Part shown: positions 42,604-64,000 of the stretch, piece by piece
Numbering within the stretch: position 1 is the stretch's first letter
How the letters are laid out: the number at the start of each line of letters is the position of its first letter
Origin: Turbatrix aceti
Taxonomy: Eukaryota > Nematoda > Chromadorea > Rhabditida > Panagrolaimidae
Assembly (NCBI GenBank): GCA_963969345.1
Contig: OZ017768.1
Span: 5,356,718-5,420,717 of the forward strand
Direction of reading: 5' to 3'
Length of the DNA stretch: 64,000 nt
Translations under genes and position numbers: made by a program
The notes under the pieces: model-generated
Databases searched by the model: none
What the model was told of the DNA's origin: nothing
Seen by the model: only the letters and a program-made list of their open reading frames with translations

Positions 42604-44490
42604 TTACGACGACGACGACGTAGCCGACGCCGACGTCGTTGGAGACTCCTGCGTGGTTTCGGGGAGTTCGGGGGCCGTCGGAGGCTCGTTTCGGATCACG
42701 ACGGGGGCTGCTGCCACAGCTGCATCGGCAGTCGGAAGAGCAGGCGCGCTGGCGGATGCCGTTGGGTCGGGGGTGTTTGTGGGGGCCGGCTCGGATACCG
42801 TCTGTTCGGGAGACGTCTCCAAAGAGGTTGGGGCAGGTGAGAGCCGTACCTGGACGAGGTTCGTAATGTTATCCACAATCTCGGGGGGCGCGAACTGGCG
42901 AAGTAAGTCGTTCTCGCTCTCCACCTGTGCAATCCTTGCTTTCTGCTGGGCAATCGTTGCCCGCATCTCTTCGACTTCTTCGCGAACGGCGAAGGTGAGA
43001 TGGCTCTTGACCAGGTCCATTGCCTGTTCGATTTTGATGTCGATCGTATGGGTGGCCTCTTTGTCGAATCCAATGACCGGCCAATTGACAGTAGCCGAGC
43101 TTGCGTTTCTTAGCAGGTCCTGAAAAAAAATTGATGACAATATAAAATTTTCAATACCTGAGGTCCATAACAAAATTGGGAATCATCTAACATAATTCAG
43201 AGGGAGTCAACAACAGGATTTAGGAGCCGCAACACAGCACCGGGTTCGGGTCGGGTCGGGTACCCGGAAGTTTCGGGTACCAGACAACACTGGTGATATA
43301 GGCCATTTTTTAGCGTCAACTCGGTAAAAAAACTCGCAAAAAAATGTAAAAAAGCGCCCGACTCGCGTACGTTGTCGCACGACAGGGGCTCGCACGTTGC
43401 GCGCACAAGATAGGACCATTTCTATGCGCATGCGAGTTGACGCTGAAAAATGGCGTAATCACCTTTTGGGGGATCTAACTTTTTTTTGTGTTTTGTCACG
43501 TCCGATAGAAGACGAAACGGGCTACACGATAGGATTGTCGTTACCATTCTCCTGTTGAATATACGGATGCGACATCAGGAAAAGTAACGGTCCGATCGTA
43601 GCGTGCAAATTTACAGATGTTTTTTGATAAATCTGTGTACACCAATGGATTTCTCGCCCCCCAAAACCTAAATTAAAAATTTTGGGGTACTTTTTGGAAA
43701 CAACGTAGCTCAGAAGAAATTATTTTATGAAAAACACTTCTGAAGCCAAATCTCCAGAATCCGGCATCCAAAAAATTGAATGTTGCGGTTTTTAGATTCT
43801 CCAAAAGAAGGTTACAACTTTTCCTCAAAACTTTTGAACATGTAAAAATGCTGTATCGCGGCTCCTAAATCCTGTCATGGACTTCCTCCTAAAATTCGCT
43901 CAACTCCAAAAAAGTTTCAGAACTCACCGCCTCAGAAATGACAAATCGGGGATTCTTGAGCTGCTCGAGCGTGTTTATCGTTGCGGGAGGCTGCGAGAAG
44001 CTCGGTCTCGCCGGTGTCTGAGTCGGGGTCTCCGGTTCAGCGACGTTCGCGCCACTCACGACCCGTCTCGTCGGAGTGGGAGTCGCTTCCGCGGATGCCA
44101 CAGACGTAACCACGATCGTGGACTCGCTCTCCGTCTTGGATAGAGGAGGGGGCGTCTTTTCGGGCTGCGGCAGGACGCCGACCGATTCCACGACGCTCTC
44201 GACCTCCGAGGGATCGACGTTCTCCGCGTTGCCGCCCTTTTCGTCGGTCGTGGTGTCACTTGAGCCGGGTTTCGGGAGCTCCAGCATGCCATCGGGAGCC
44301 GCGGCGGATTCACGGTAGTCAAAGCACTTCCATCGTCCGCGAGTGAATGTTCCGGGGACAGGTACGACCTAGAAGAGAGGGTTTTGCGAGTTCAGGGGTA
44401 CAAAATCAAAAAACTCACCTGGAATTGTCTCTCCTTGGGCTTGGATGCCGACGACGAATCATAATCGCTCGGTGGCGTAATCATTCCCAT
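42604..44490 (-). CDS. TSC22-domain (TSC box/leucine zipper) protein
   Basis: Three phase-0 exons, 44490-44419, 44368-43928 and 43119-42604, encode 342 residues. Near the start, the QVVPVPGTFTRGRWKCFDY segment resembles the conserved RGRW-C-D region of long TSC22D isoforms. A low-complexity Pro/Ser/Thr/Glu region follows. The TSC box and zipper span about residues 196-261: [19 protein letters not shown], then REEVEEMRATIAQ and heptad leucines/isoleucines. TSC22 proteins (bunched in flies, TSC22D1-4/GILZ in mammals) dimerise through this zipper and act in transcription, volume and growth control. The C-terminus is Ala/Pro/Ser-rich. The 808-bp second intron contains an inverted-repeat element, and a broken copy of the last exon lies 2.6 kb downstream. 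Confidence 0.92.
43209..43878. mobile_element. TIR element in TSC22 intron 2
   Basis: The left end ACAGGATTTAGGAGCCGCAACACAGCA is matched by the inverted right end CTGTATCGCGGCTCCTAAATCCTGT. The interior carries the CGGGTCGGGTACCCG repeat and the 325-bp sequence shared in inverted orientation with 40478-40815. No transposase frame is present. Target duplication is not clear. Confidence 0.65.
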
Positions 44491-44996
44491 TGCCAGGCCG
44501 TTTCACTGTGCGGGGCTTCAAAAAAGAGGGATGAAGCCAATTCATGCGGGGACAGACACGACACAGGTGAGAAGGGGGCAAAAGAAAAGTCCAAGCCAAG
44601 CCAAGCCCGAAACCGCGACGCCACGCGTTGTCGCTCGCGATTTGGAGCCATCAACTCCGATTCCATTCATTCGACGGCGGCGAAAAAAAGGTGATGGCAC
44701 GCGGACAGGACAGTTTCAGGAAAATATCGATTGCAAGGTTTCAGAAAAGCACGAGGACACGAAAGCACAAAACAGCCTGCATCCGGTGCAAAGGACGAGT
44801 CGGGGTGGTGAGCAAGCTGTCGCGGTGAGGGAGAGACCGTCACTAGCAAAGAGCAAGCGGACGACGAAGCGAGAACATAGCACCGAGCTTGGAGTGGAGA
44901 GCTGCAAAAAGTGTTAGCTCGATAGCCAGGGACCCAGCTGCGGGAAAGGCGCACGTTGCGGGTCATCTAAGTCGTTCATTGCAATCAGAGTAATCA

Positions 44997-46103
44997 CACT
45001 AAGGAGACAACCTCCCGACACGAAAGCGCGTGCGCACTTTTTCTTGTTTTTTCGAAAGTGATGTCTCTTTGTCGGCATTTCTTGCATATTCATATATTTT
45101 TCTTAGTTTTGCCATTCTCCATTCTTATCAAGCTCAGTCAGACGATTCTATACCATTTTCAACTCAGGTTATAACTTGTCGGAAAAATCTGCTACAATGC
45201 GATGAAAATTCCCATTTTTTACCGTTATTTTGGATCCGCTTTCAAAATTCTGAACAGGAATTCACGTTTTCTCAATTTAGCGACCTGCCCCCTACCCATA
45301 ACTCGAATTTCGGCCCATAGCGGAGTTTCTAGCGCCCCCAGCATTCATGAAGAGGACGATTTTATTATGTCGCCTCTGACGTCTGTTGTCGAAATTATCC
45401 GAGTACATCGATATCGCTCCAAATGCATCTCAACCTACTAATTTGTTCCCCTAGGTGTCAAAAAACACAAAAATAAGCAATACTTCACTTCCAAAAGTAG
45501 GCTAAAAACGAGGCAGATCAATGGTAGAACAGGGAACATTGTGCGTGTTATGTGCGCGTAGTGTTCCCTAACGGTTTTGACGGTGTAAAATATATCACAG
45601 GTTTACCAGCTCCAACGTTGCGATGGTAGTTTACTTTTTTGTTTTTTAGCATCAGGGGGTTCAAATTAGTCAGGTAAGGCACAATTGGTCTAAAAACTTT
45701 TTACTACAATGATTCCGGTGTCAGACGTCAGAGCCGACATAATAAAATCGTCCTCTTCATAAATGCTGGGGGCGCTAGAAACTCCGCTATGGGCCGAAAT
45801 CCGAGTTATGGGTAGGGGGCAGGTCGCTAAATTGAGAAAACGTGAATTCCTGTTCAGAATTTTGAAAGCGGATCCAAAATAATGGTAAAAAATAGGCATT
45901 TTCATCGCAATGTAGCAGATTTCTCCGACCAGTTATAACCTGAGTTGAAAATGGTATAGAATCGTCTGACTGAGCTTGATAAGAATGGAGAATGGCAAAA
46001 CTAAGAAAAATATATGAATATGCCAGAATTGCCGACAAAGAGACATCACTTTCGAAAAAGTGCGCACGCGCTTTCGTGTCGGGAGGTTGTCTCCTTATTA
46101 GTG
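44997..46103. mobile_element. 1.1-kb fold-back element with CACTA ends and TAATCA target duplication
   Basis: Two arms of about 380 bp (44997-45385 and 45725-46103) are inverted copies at roughly 95% identity by eye. The termini are CACTAAGGAGACAACCTCCC and its inverted counterpart ending TTATTAGTG. TAATCA stands at 44991-44996 and 46104-46109, a probable 6-bp target duplication. The loop (about 340 bp) holds a smaller palindrome, AGGGAACA to TGTTCCCT (45531-45569). The short open frames in the arms mirror each other and have no homology. High arm identity suggests recent activity or gene conversion. Confidence 0.88.
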
Positions 46104-46292
46104 TAATCATTCATCAAAATTATTTGTTTCATTTGTAGTTTCTTTAAACAGGATTTTCAAATTCCAAAAATATATTGTGTTATAAAATCGTTGTTGCCGC
46201 AGTGATGAAAATTGAGTGTAAAAAATGTGCAATGATTGGCGCGAACTTTCGATTTTGAATCGGATCGCAATTTATTTTTCAAGTTCACATTT

Positions 46293-47299
46293 TTAAAAAT
46301 CTTCAAGCATAATTTGTGTATCATTTGTAGGATTGTCGATGATGGATGTATTTATGTTTTTATCGAACTGCAATTCTGGGTAGTTCTCTGATATGAACTC
46401 TGTGGATTCGTGTGAATCAATTAGTTCGTACCAGAAAGTTTTGCAAACAACCTGAATTTTTTTGCATCCATTCGAGTGTAACTGAAAGTTTTCACGTATT
46501 TTTGTAATTTGAACTATCAAATATAATAATTACCGTGTAAAGATGGGGTCTGATTTCTCTCAAATTGACTGGGGTGTGTGAAATTAATTCGAGAGTCTCC
46601 AGTTTTGGACAGTGTGCGATCAAGGCTCTAATGTCGCTGACATCTACGGGGTGGAAATTTCGGGACCATCTGAAAAAAATCACCCGGTTGCAGAAATACA
46701 ACTTTCTAGACCAACGTTAGATTTTTTAGTTCCGGTAATCCAGGTAAAAACTGCACAAGTCTTTCTTCGGAGTTGTCCGTAAACGTGATATTAGACACGA
46801 ATAAAGTGTCGAGACCGGGCCTTAGCAGTTGCGTAAACTCATGAACCGTCAAGCCAATATTGATTAGTTCGAGCTTGGTATACGGCCATCTGGAGAACGC
46901 TGCGACGTCTAGTTTGTAGCCTGGACCTTGACGTTCCACATCTAGGTCTACACGGTGCCGGATACTTAATTTAGCCGGTCGAACACAGTTATCCATCTCC
47001 GAGATGCTTGTTTTCACGCATTTCAAAACTGAAGTAATTAGTTTATCCGCCAAAGGACGAATCGTCACCTCGCCAGTACTCAGCTCGACGATAGCGATGA
47101 GTTGCTGGTTGTTGAAGGCCGCGTAATCCCAAGCGATCCAATTAGCAGCGGTGAATGCCCGCAGCGTTTTGATAGGCATTTTTTCGTAAAACCTTTTCCT
47201 GATTTCCGCAGGGAAGCGAGGAAAGTCGAGGAGAAGAGCTTTGGTAGGCTGCATGGAACACGTCGTTTGAACGGTGATAGGAACTGAAGAGGGGCTCAT
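46293..47299 (-). CDS. F-box/LRR-like protein, nematode type
   Basis: Three exons, 47299-46716, 46669-46534 and 46481-46293, with introns of 46 and 52 nt, close in frame to 302 residues. The N-terminal segment around residues 20-60 (LLLDFPRFPAEIRKRFYEKM then TLRAF-AAN-W) fits an F-box-like helix bundle. The middle and end contain leucine-rich stretches such as KLELINIGL, LPELKNLTL and CPKLETLELIS, resembling the FTH/LRR-type substrate region of expanded nematode F-box families. Such proteins recruit targets to SCF ubiquitin ligases through SKP1 homologues. The F-box match is weak by eye, so the assignment is moderate. It stands next to a fold-back transposon; rapid turnover is common in these families. 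Confidence 0.68.
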
Positions 47300-47479
47300 A
47301 ATGCAGCCGATAGTGCGGTACGCGTTATTATCAGCTAGTATCTGTCTCCTGGAGACACGCGGCCGGCGTCCATTGTTTGTTATGTATTTACATCATCAGG
47401 AATGTAAAGTCGAACGTACAGCAAGAAAAAAATGCGTATTCATTCAAAAATTATCCGGAAAAAGAATTGTTCTTGGAAA

Positions 47480-47710
47480 AAAACAGTGTTGTCGAGTTCG
47501 GAAATTTTTCGGGTAATCCAACCCGGACTCGAAATTTGTTTGAACGTTTTTTCTATTTTTTTTCAACGTTCTGACTTTTTTTGGGTTTTAAAACCCAAAA
47601 ATTTGAAAAACCCCAATTCGAACCCCAGAATTTCGGGTTACTCGACCCGAAATGCCGAATTTTCGGATCGGGGCGGGTTTCGGATCATGATCAGGTAACC
47701 CCACAACACT
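47480..47710. repeat. Dispersed CGGGT/ACCCG-type repeat
   Basis: Contains GGGTAATCCAACCCGGACTCG, CGGGTTACTCGACCCGAAA and TCAGGTAACCCCACAACACT, matching the family in GCNT intron 5 and the TSC22 region. Upstream of the F-box-like gene. The remaining 47710-48281 holds no gene that I can support. Confidence 0.5.
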
Positions 47711-48281
47711 AAAAGAAAAGGTGCAAGATTATCATAAGAAAAAATCGTCGGGGCAGCAAAGATTAAAATGTAAATGTCCGACAGGAAGAACGCTGTTCCC
47801 GATCGCCCGATTGTTCGTTCGATCGCCCGATTGACCAGCGGTGTCTTTTCTCCTTTCGCGCTCCCACTCATTGCGCGGCTGGTTGACCGTGATTGATTGT
47901 TTTGCAATTGGCTAGAAATCGCACCAGGCGAAGAACTTGACTAGCTGCGTGACAGGGGTGCAACGGTTTCAAGAGGGGATTATCCGCTCCAAATATTTAT
48001 GGTCCCTTTATAACCTTTCTTTTTTCATCGAAGCTAGTGTAACAACAGTTTTCAAAGTTGCGCAGGATGATGGTATAACACTACAACAGTTTTTTAACAT
48101 AAGAAAGCCGCTTCAAATCCCTGGTTTTTCATTAACCCAAGAATGATTGTTTTGTGATAGAAACTCAAAAAACGTTATTTCAAAAGTCAACAAAATTTAT
48201 TTTTTCTTAAATTTTCAAATTTAAATACAAAAATCTGAATCAAACTGCCATTTTTACCATGCAAATAATTAGTACAAATTA

Positions 48282-49032
48282 TCAACCCCAAATTGCTCCG
48301 GTCGGCGCTTTCGGAAGCCCGGATTCAGTGGCTTCTTCGCCGTCGCTGTCATCGAGGCCAAAATTAGGATTTTCAAAACTGTGCACAACTGCCGCTTTTC
48401 CGGGCACTTCGACGCCGTTTTCCATCTGATTTACCGCCTGCATTTGGCGCCGAAGCGTATCACGTGCTTCCTGCTTCTGATTGAAGTATGCACGGCACCG
48501 GTGAAGAATACGAAGCTCCAGCAAAATTAGTAAAATTGTGCAAACAGCTCCTAAGAATTGCGCGATCGCCCGCCTTCTCACAAAACGCGAGTTTATGTGG
48601 GGTAGGCCGCTGCCGATATCGTACATCTGAAATCTCTCCGGCGAATATGCTACTGCCACGGAGAGACCGGATAACAGAAGACAGAATACAATTGCCATAA
48701 CCTGAAATTATTTGGCTTTAAAAAGGCATTTTTCAAAATTTGCTGACGTCACAGATGACGACGGGGAGAAAATACAACGGCCGCTCTGTAAAAAAGCCGA
48801 AGATGAGGCTGATCAGAAAGCCACACTCCATGAGGAGGGATATAACCTGGCTGACGTCCGTCATCGACTTGCTGTAGAACATCACCGCTGCGGCCATCCA
48901 TAGGCTGAATCGGATGACGATCACGTAGAACGTGACGACTTTGACGTGCACGCTGCCGCAGCACATGAAATGTTCATTGCCGCCTGACGCGGACGGCCGA
49001 GATCTCAGAAGCCAGGAGTCTAGGAACCGCAT
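48282..49032 (-). CDS. Four-helix membrane protein, LAPTM/DUF7027-like
   Basis: Two phase-0 exons, 49032-48748 and 48701-48282, with a 46-nt intron, encode 234 residues. A Cys-Cys-Gly-x-Val-His-Val motif (about residue 24) immediately precedes the first helix, as in LAPTM-like nematode proteins. Hydrophobic segments lie at about 33-54, 62-80, 87-110 and 140-161, followed by a charged tail of about 70 residues rich in Glu, Gln and Arg. It resembles the gene at 8454-9405 in layout, though sequence identity is low by eye. Function unknown; membranes of the endolysosomal system are a guess from the family resemblance. Confidence 0.76.
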
Positions 49033-49164
49033 GTTTTACGTTGACAAGTGCAAAACTGTGGATACAGAGCATGCATTGATTTTAGACGTTTGACGGGAAC
49101 GTGAGATAACGGGTCCTTGAATGATAAGCGTTGTTGACAACGGGAAAAAAAAAATGAATCAACA

Positions 49165-49245
49165 TGTACAATTGAAAAATTTTTGACAATTAAAAAATTT
49201 TCAATTTTTAATTGAATTTTTCAATTTTTAATTGAAAAATTTTTC
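49165..49245. repeat. AT-rich nested palindrome
   Basis: AATTGAAAAATTTTTGACAATTAAAAAATTTTCAATTTTTAATTG-type sequence reads the same on both strands over several nested windows. It lies between the divergent genes at 49032 and 49521 and could form a hairpin. No further feature is recognised. Confidence 0.6.
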
Positions 49246-49520
49246 GTGTGCACGCAGTGCGCAACGAACCTCCGACTCGCCAACAGGATTATACGATTTT
49301 CAATGGCACATTAATGAAATTCTGTATTTTGTGATTATTCGTGATAACATACGCCTTTTTTGCAATAGTGCACACTCATTTTTGGCACGTGTGCTCAAAA
49401 TTAGCATAAAAGATTCCCACGCGCCATCACCTGTAATCAGTGGCAGTGCCAAACTTGACGCTTCTCCGCCGTACTTCAATCGCAAGTCGTAACGCGCTCT
49501 TTTTCTCTGAAAATTGAGCC

Positions 49521-50162
49521 ATGTCGTGAGTCTCACCGATAGGACAGCTGTCAGTCAATCATGCACGTTTTTTGCTTTTCAGAGAACGAGTACTTTCCTC
49601 CCGATCACAGGACGCGGCCGCGCCCTGCAGTCCCCGCTCGGAGGTCATCAATGCGCATAAGGCCGGCTTCCTGCCTGCCATCCTCTCGAGACAGCCCTAC
49701 GACGAGTCTCCCTGTGTCGCGGAATCCTACTCGCTGAGGGCGAAGCTCAACGGAACGACGGGACAGCTGCGCTACAGCTACCAGGTGAGTTGGTACGAGT
49801 CGACCCCCATCCACGCCCCAATCTCCCGGCAGCGTGTCGTCGTCGGAAACGATCAGTCTCCGATTTTGGTATCCCGGCCGGTGTCGAACGTGACCCGGGA
49901 TCGGACGCCGCTTGCCGAAGAGACTGTGGTCGAGCTCCGCGGACTGCCGACGGCGCCTGAGGTACTCCGCTGCGAGGGCCCGTGTCACCAGCTCCGACGC
50001 ATCTCCGACCTGCGCATACGCGGCCGCTGCGAGCACGCCATCTGCACGCTGTGCCTCGCCAAGGCTGTGTCTTCTGCCGCCTCCGCTGGAGCCGGTCGGC
50101 CTGTCTGCAACAGTGCGAACTGCGGTGCCGTTCTCAAGACCCAGCGACAGCAGTACCGTTGA
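49521..50162 (+). CDS. RING-like zinc finger protein
   Basis: A 5-nt first coding exon (ATGTC, 49521-49525) is followed by a 57-nt intron with a GTGAGT donor and TTGCTTTTCAG acceptor, then exon 49583-50162; together 194 residues. The C-terminus has Cys-x3-Cys, 17 residues, then Cys-x-His-x2-Cys-x2-Cys (RCEHAICTLC) and a final Cys-x4-Cys pair, the order expected for a C3HC4 RING finger (about residues 135-182). This suggests an E3 ubiquitin ligase or a zinc-binding protein interaction module. The N-terminal 130 residues contain a plausible globular part (AHKAGFLPAILSRQPYDE) of no known family. The tiny first exon rests only on phase and splice consensus. Confidence 0.72.
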
Positions 50163-51624
50163 TTTGGATCTTGTAAACAGCCTGTTTGCATCCGTAACAG
50201 AAAAATATTTTTTGTAAATATTGTTCTGGCGATAAAATTAAAAAACTGTAAAACGTACAAATTCCCAAAAAAAAATTGCGCAAGAAAAGACAATTTCGTT
50301 GCCAGACACTTTGGACGGTCGAGACTGCGGAGGAGGTGAATATTTCATAGTGGAGTCATTTCCGGAGCGCGCCGGATCTGCCAACGTGCCGAATAAGAAA
50401 GTGTCAGTTTTGGCCTTGGCGCGCCGGCCGTCGTCGTCTATACAGGTCAGTCGGGCGTGTGCCTTCAGCGTCGGCGAAGCGGAAGTCCCCTGCCTCCGAT
50501 TGCCAGTCCAGTCATGTCCGCGTGAAGGAAGGCTAAAACTGTTGCCCCGGGGCAAGGAGGCGTTCGTTCGCCGCCGGGTGCCGCCATTCATCTGGCCTGT
50601 CGTGAGGCTTGGACGAATGATCGAACGCAGTTTTTATTCGGCTTGTCGTCGTCGTTGGCGTCGTCGTCGTCGTCGGCGTTGGGCTAGTGGCCTCCTGACT
50701 CTTGTGTCCCGCAGAGATTTATAATGACGCAGCGCAGCGCGCGTCTTCCGGGCCTCTGGGGGCCGGCGATGATGCCTCGCGAGCCGTCATCGCGTTGTCC
50801 GCCGCGTCCGGCACGGCACCCCTCCGGATACTATGACTCACACGCGCCGACCCCTCCCTGCCAAAAACCAACCGTACATGAAACCAAAAAACCAAAAAAA
50901 CTAAACCTCAAACTTTCTTTTCTGAGATTTTTGAGATTTGTCACTGTCAGACGATCGAATTTGCCAGCCTTATGCACAAAGCCGCATGGTTGGCCGCCGT
51001 GGACATGGGCCATAAAAAATAACTGCATGCTTGGCACTTGCTTCCGCCTCAAATGGCTCAAACGAGGCCAAAAGTGATACCAGTTGCACAACGACCCTGT
51101 GCAGTGCCACGCGGACGGACTCAGACAATCCTTTGCACGCCTTTTGAACTTTTACCGACCGGTCAATTTTCGAAAATTTTCAATTTTCAATGTTCGCGTG
51201 AAGTCCAACCACGTAGAAAAGTGCACGGATGGATGTTGACGAAAACATGGGCGCGGCACGAACGTAACTGAAAGGCGTGAAGAGCGTGGGCCACTGGAAA
51301 GGTGTCATTTGTGGCAGCGGCGCTCAGGATTGAGGATCGGTCGGCACGGCACACGTCCGGTATTTTTTATTTTTTTATTTAACGCGCTTTCTTGAAAAGT
51401 ATTTTTTAAATGAAAAATTTATATTTCGAGTTTTAATGAATAGAGCGGGCGGGAGGACGAGCCGAGGATGTTCACCGCGCCTAAAATGGGCATACCTACG
51501 ACCGACCAGAAAGTGTATTTCCAAGCCACCGAGTCAAGCCGTGTTTTTTGAGGTCTCGTCGCAGCGACACGACAGCGCAGCGGCACGTTCTGTTCTGTCT
51601 AGCGCCCCCAACATCCGGCCAACC
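50163..51624. other. Spacer before the TMC gene
   Basis: No exon or RNA gene is supported. A frame at 50299-50724 contains an Arg-rich run from a GTCGTC microsatellite near 50640-50690 and looks non-coding. An in-frame upstream ATG for the first TMC exon exists at 51436 but its context and translation are poor. Confidence 0.4.
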
Positions 51625-62689
<11,065 letters not shown>

Positions 62690-62924
62690 ATCCCGACTCC
62701 GTCTCACAACGAATCCCCCTCCCCTCCTTACCCGTTGTCTCATCCTTCGTTGCGCGTAAACGATCATACCAAAGCAAACCTGGCGGAAATCGATTGATCG
62801 CGGAAGATTTATAACTCAGATGAGAACTCGTTTGCGTTAGACATACACGGCGCGGCGCTGGGTGACATGGGCGAAAGTTCTAGTTCTCGTTCTCGTGTGA
62901 TGAATTAAATTCGGTGGTAGTTGG

Positions 62925-64000
62925 TTATTTTGCGGTGACATGGACGAGTTCGTTGCGTGAGATGCCGGCATCGGCAAGGGTCAGTGTGGAATGTTCTTCT
63001 GCGGAATACACCCGACGGGGGAAGGACAAAACCAGGATATGGTCCCTCGAAGGCAGGCCCTGGCCTTCGATGAAAACGAACAAGCACTGAAAATCATACT
63101 TTTTACTATCTGCTCACGTGGACTGACAAAAAGCAACCCTTATCATATTGAGACTCAGTGCCAAACAAAATTTGCGGAACCAAAGATCGGCAAAGTTGCA
63201 CGTGCCGTAATTAGCTTTTTTTTAGTTTCGGACATCATTTCCCAAAAAATAGGCATCACTTCGATCAAAAAAAACTATCATTCGACTCACAATCAGTTTT
63301 CGATTCATAGAAAATAAAAAAAAATTATAAGTCCCCCTCAAAAATATGCCGAAATCAAAATTGATGTTTTTCAAATCCAATTTACGAACGTTTTTGACGC
63401 AATAAATCCCTATTTTTTTAAAAACGCGCCACAAAACTTGAAAAATGCTATTTTTAGCAGCTTTGTAACTTTTCCCTGTCAAAACCGCAAAAAAAAGAAA
63501 ATTACAAACCTTGAGCGGCGAATGAGTCGTCAGAGTAACTTGCTTTTTCTCGCTATTCGGAAGCTGAAGAATGATATGCACCTCCGGACTGTTTGGCACG
63601 ACGAAGCTCTTCCACTCCTCGGAATCGACGGTGGTGAGACGCGTGCCGTTCGTACACAGCTGTTCAATGTCCTCCATATCCGCATCCTGGCATACCGCCG
63701 GTGTCGCTTTCATCCTCTTTGCCGGAGCGTAAACGGCAGACGAGGAAGACGGTCCGGCATCCATGAAGCCATTGTCGCCGTCGTCGACAAACTTTCTTTT
63801 CGTCGCCTTCTGTTTCAGGGCCGGAGGCGATTCTACGGATGCCTGAGCCTGCGAAAGTGGCAAAACAGGGCCCAGGGTGGTTATCAAGTTCGTGTCGTAG
63901 GTTTTGAAATCTGGGTTTTCTTCCAGGAATCCGTTGACTAAAAAAACAAATAAAAAAATAGTTAAAATTCAACGACAGTAATTTTTCGCTGCGAGAAAAT
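62925..64000 (-). CDS. UBX-domain protein, UBXN7-like (3' part; gene continues beyond window)
   Basis: Two exons, 63937-63510 and 63086-62925, join in phase 0 and end in TAA, giving the last 195 residues or so. The upstream acceptor (TTTTTTTAG before 63937) shows that at least one further exon lies outside the window. The segment VNGFLEENPDF followed by a Lys/Arg-rich linker resembles the region after the UAS domain of UBXN7. The final 85 residues form a UBX domain, with an LQLPNSEKKQ strand, the FPRR loop that contacts the AAA-ATPase p97/VCP, and a closing TLADAGISRNELVHV strand. UBXN7 links ubiquitin ligases to p97/CDC-48. The gene is convergent with TMC, 235 bp between stop codons. Confidence 0.82.

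Noticed and set aside
45030..46110. Nearly identical open frames on opposite strands (FRYFGSAFKILNRN-type)
   Set aside because: They are mirror translations of the two arms of the fold-back element and not a duplicated gene.
50299..50724. 141-codon plus-strand frame with Arg-rich tail
   Set aside because: The tail comes from a GTC/CGT microsatellite and there is no homology.
51436..51624. Upstream in-frame ATG extending the first TMC exon by 63 codons
   Set aside because: The added peptide looks untranslated and the ATG at 51625 has a better context; retained only as a possibility.

Overview
The window is eukaryotic and most likely comes from a nematode genome. The evidence is many short introns (45-70 nt) alongside a few long ones, T-rich 3' splice sites of the TTTTCAG/TTTTGCAG type, and acceptor sites lying 1-36 nt upstream of start codons, as expected for spliced-leader trans-splicing. 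Gene content agrees: small four-helix membrane proteins, an F-box/LRR-like protein, a TMC channel and stomatin. I cannot name the species. Gene models below were assembled by hand from exons whose phases and total lengths close in frame. They are predictions without transcript support, and the 'start' and 'end' of each CDS span introns.

Layout. 0-9.6 kb: a four-helix protein (+); a 763-residue coiled-coil gene (-, 1.7-8.1 kb) whose largest intron holds a complete + strand membrane-protein gene, which in turn holds a tRNA-Glu(CTC) in its intron; and a head-to-head four-helix gene (+). 9.8-18.2 kb: a stomatin gene (-), then about 4.5 kb with no supported gene. 18.2-27.3 kb: a FERRY3/C12orf4 homologue (-) head-to-head with cytosolic tryptophanyl-tRNA synthetase (+), a one-exon four-helix protein, and a GT14/core-2 type N-acetylglucosaminyltransferase (+). 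28-38.9 kb: a monocarboxylate transporter (-), ribosomal protein L15 (+) and a Cys-rich single-pass membrane protein (+), with long apparently non-coding gaps. 39-47.3 kb: a TSC22-domain gene (-) with a duplicated, broken terminal exon, surrounded by nested miniature transposons and a 1.1 kb fold-back element, then an F-box-like gene (-). 48-50 kb: another four-helix protein (-) and a RING-like protein (+). 51.6-62.7 kb: a large TMC channel gene (+) with three candidate alternative first exons. 62.9-64 kb: the 3' end of a UBX-domain gene (-), most like UBXN7, running off the window.

The genes do not form one pathway. They are a mix of housekeeping functions (translation, endosomal RNA transport, ubiquitin adaptors) and membrane proteins, two of which (TMC and stomatin) belong to families with known mechanosensory members. 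The most distinctive aspects are structural: gene-within-gene nesting, the TMC alternative N-termini, the TSC22 exon duplication, and at least five families of short inverted-repeat elements, three of them with candidate termini and, for three individual copies, visible target-site duplications.
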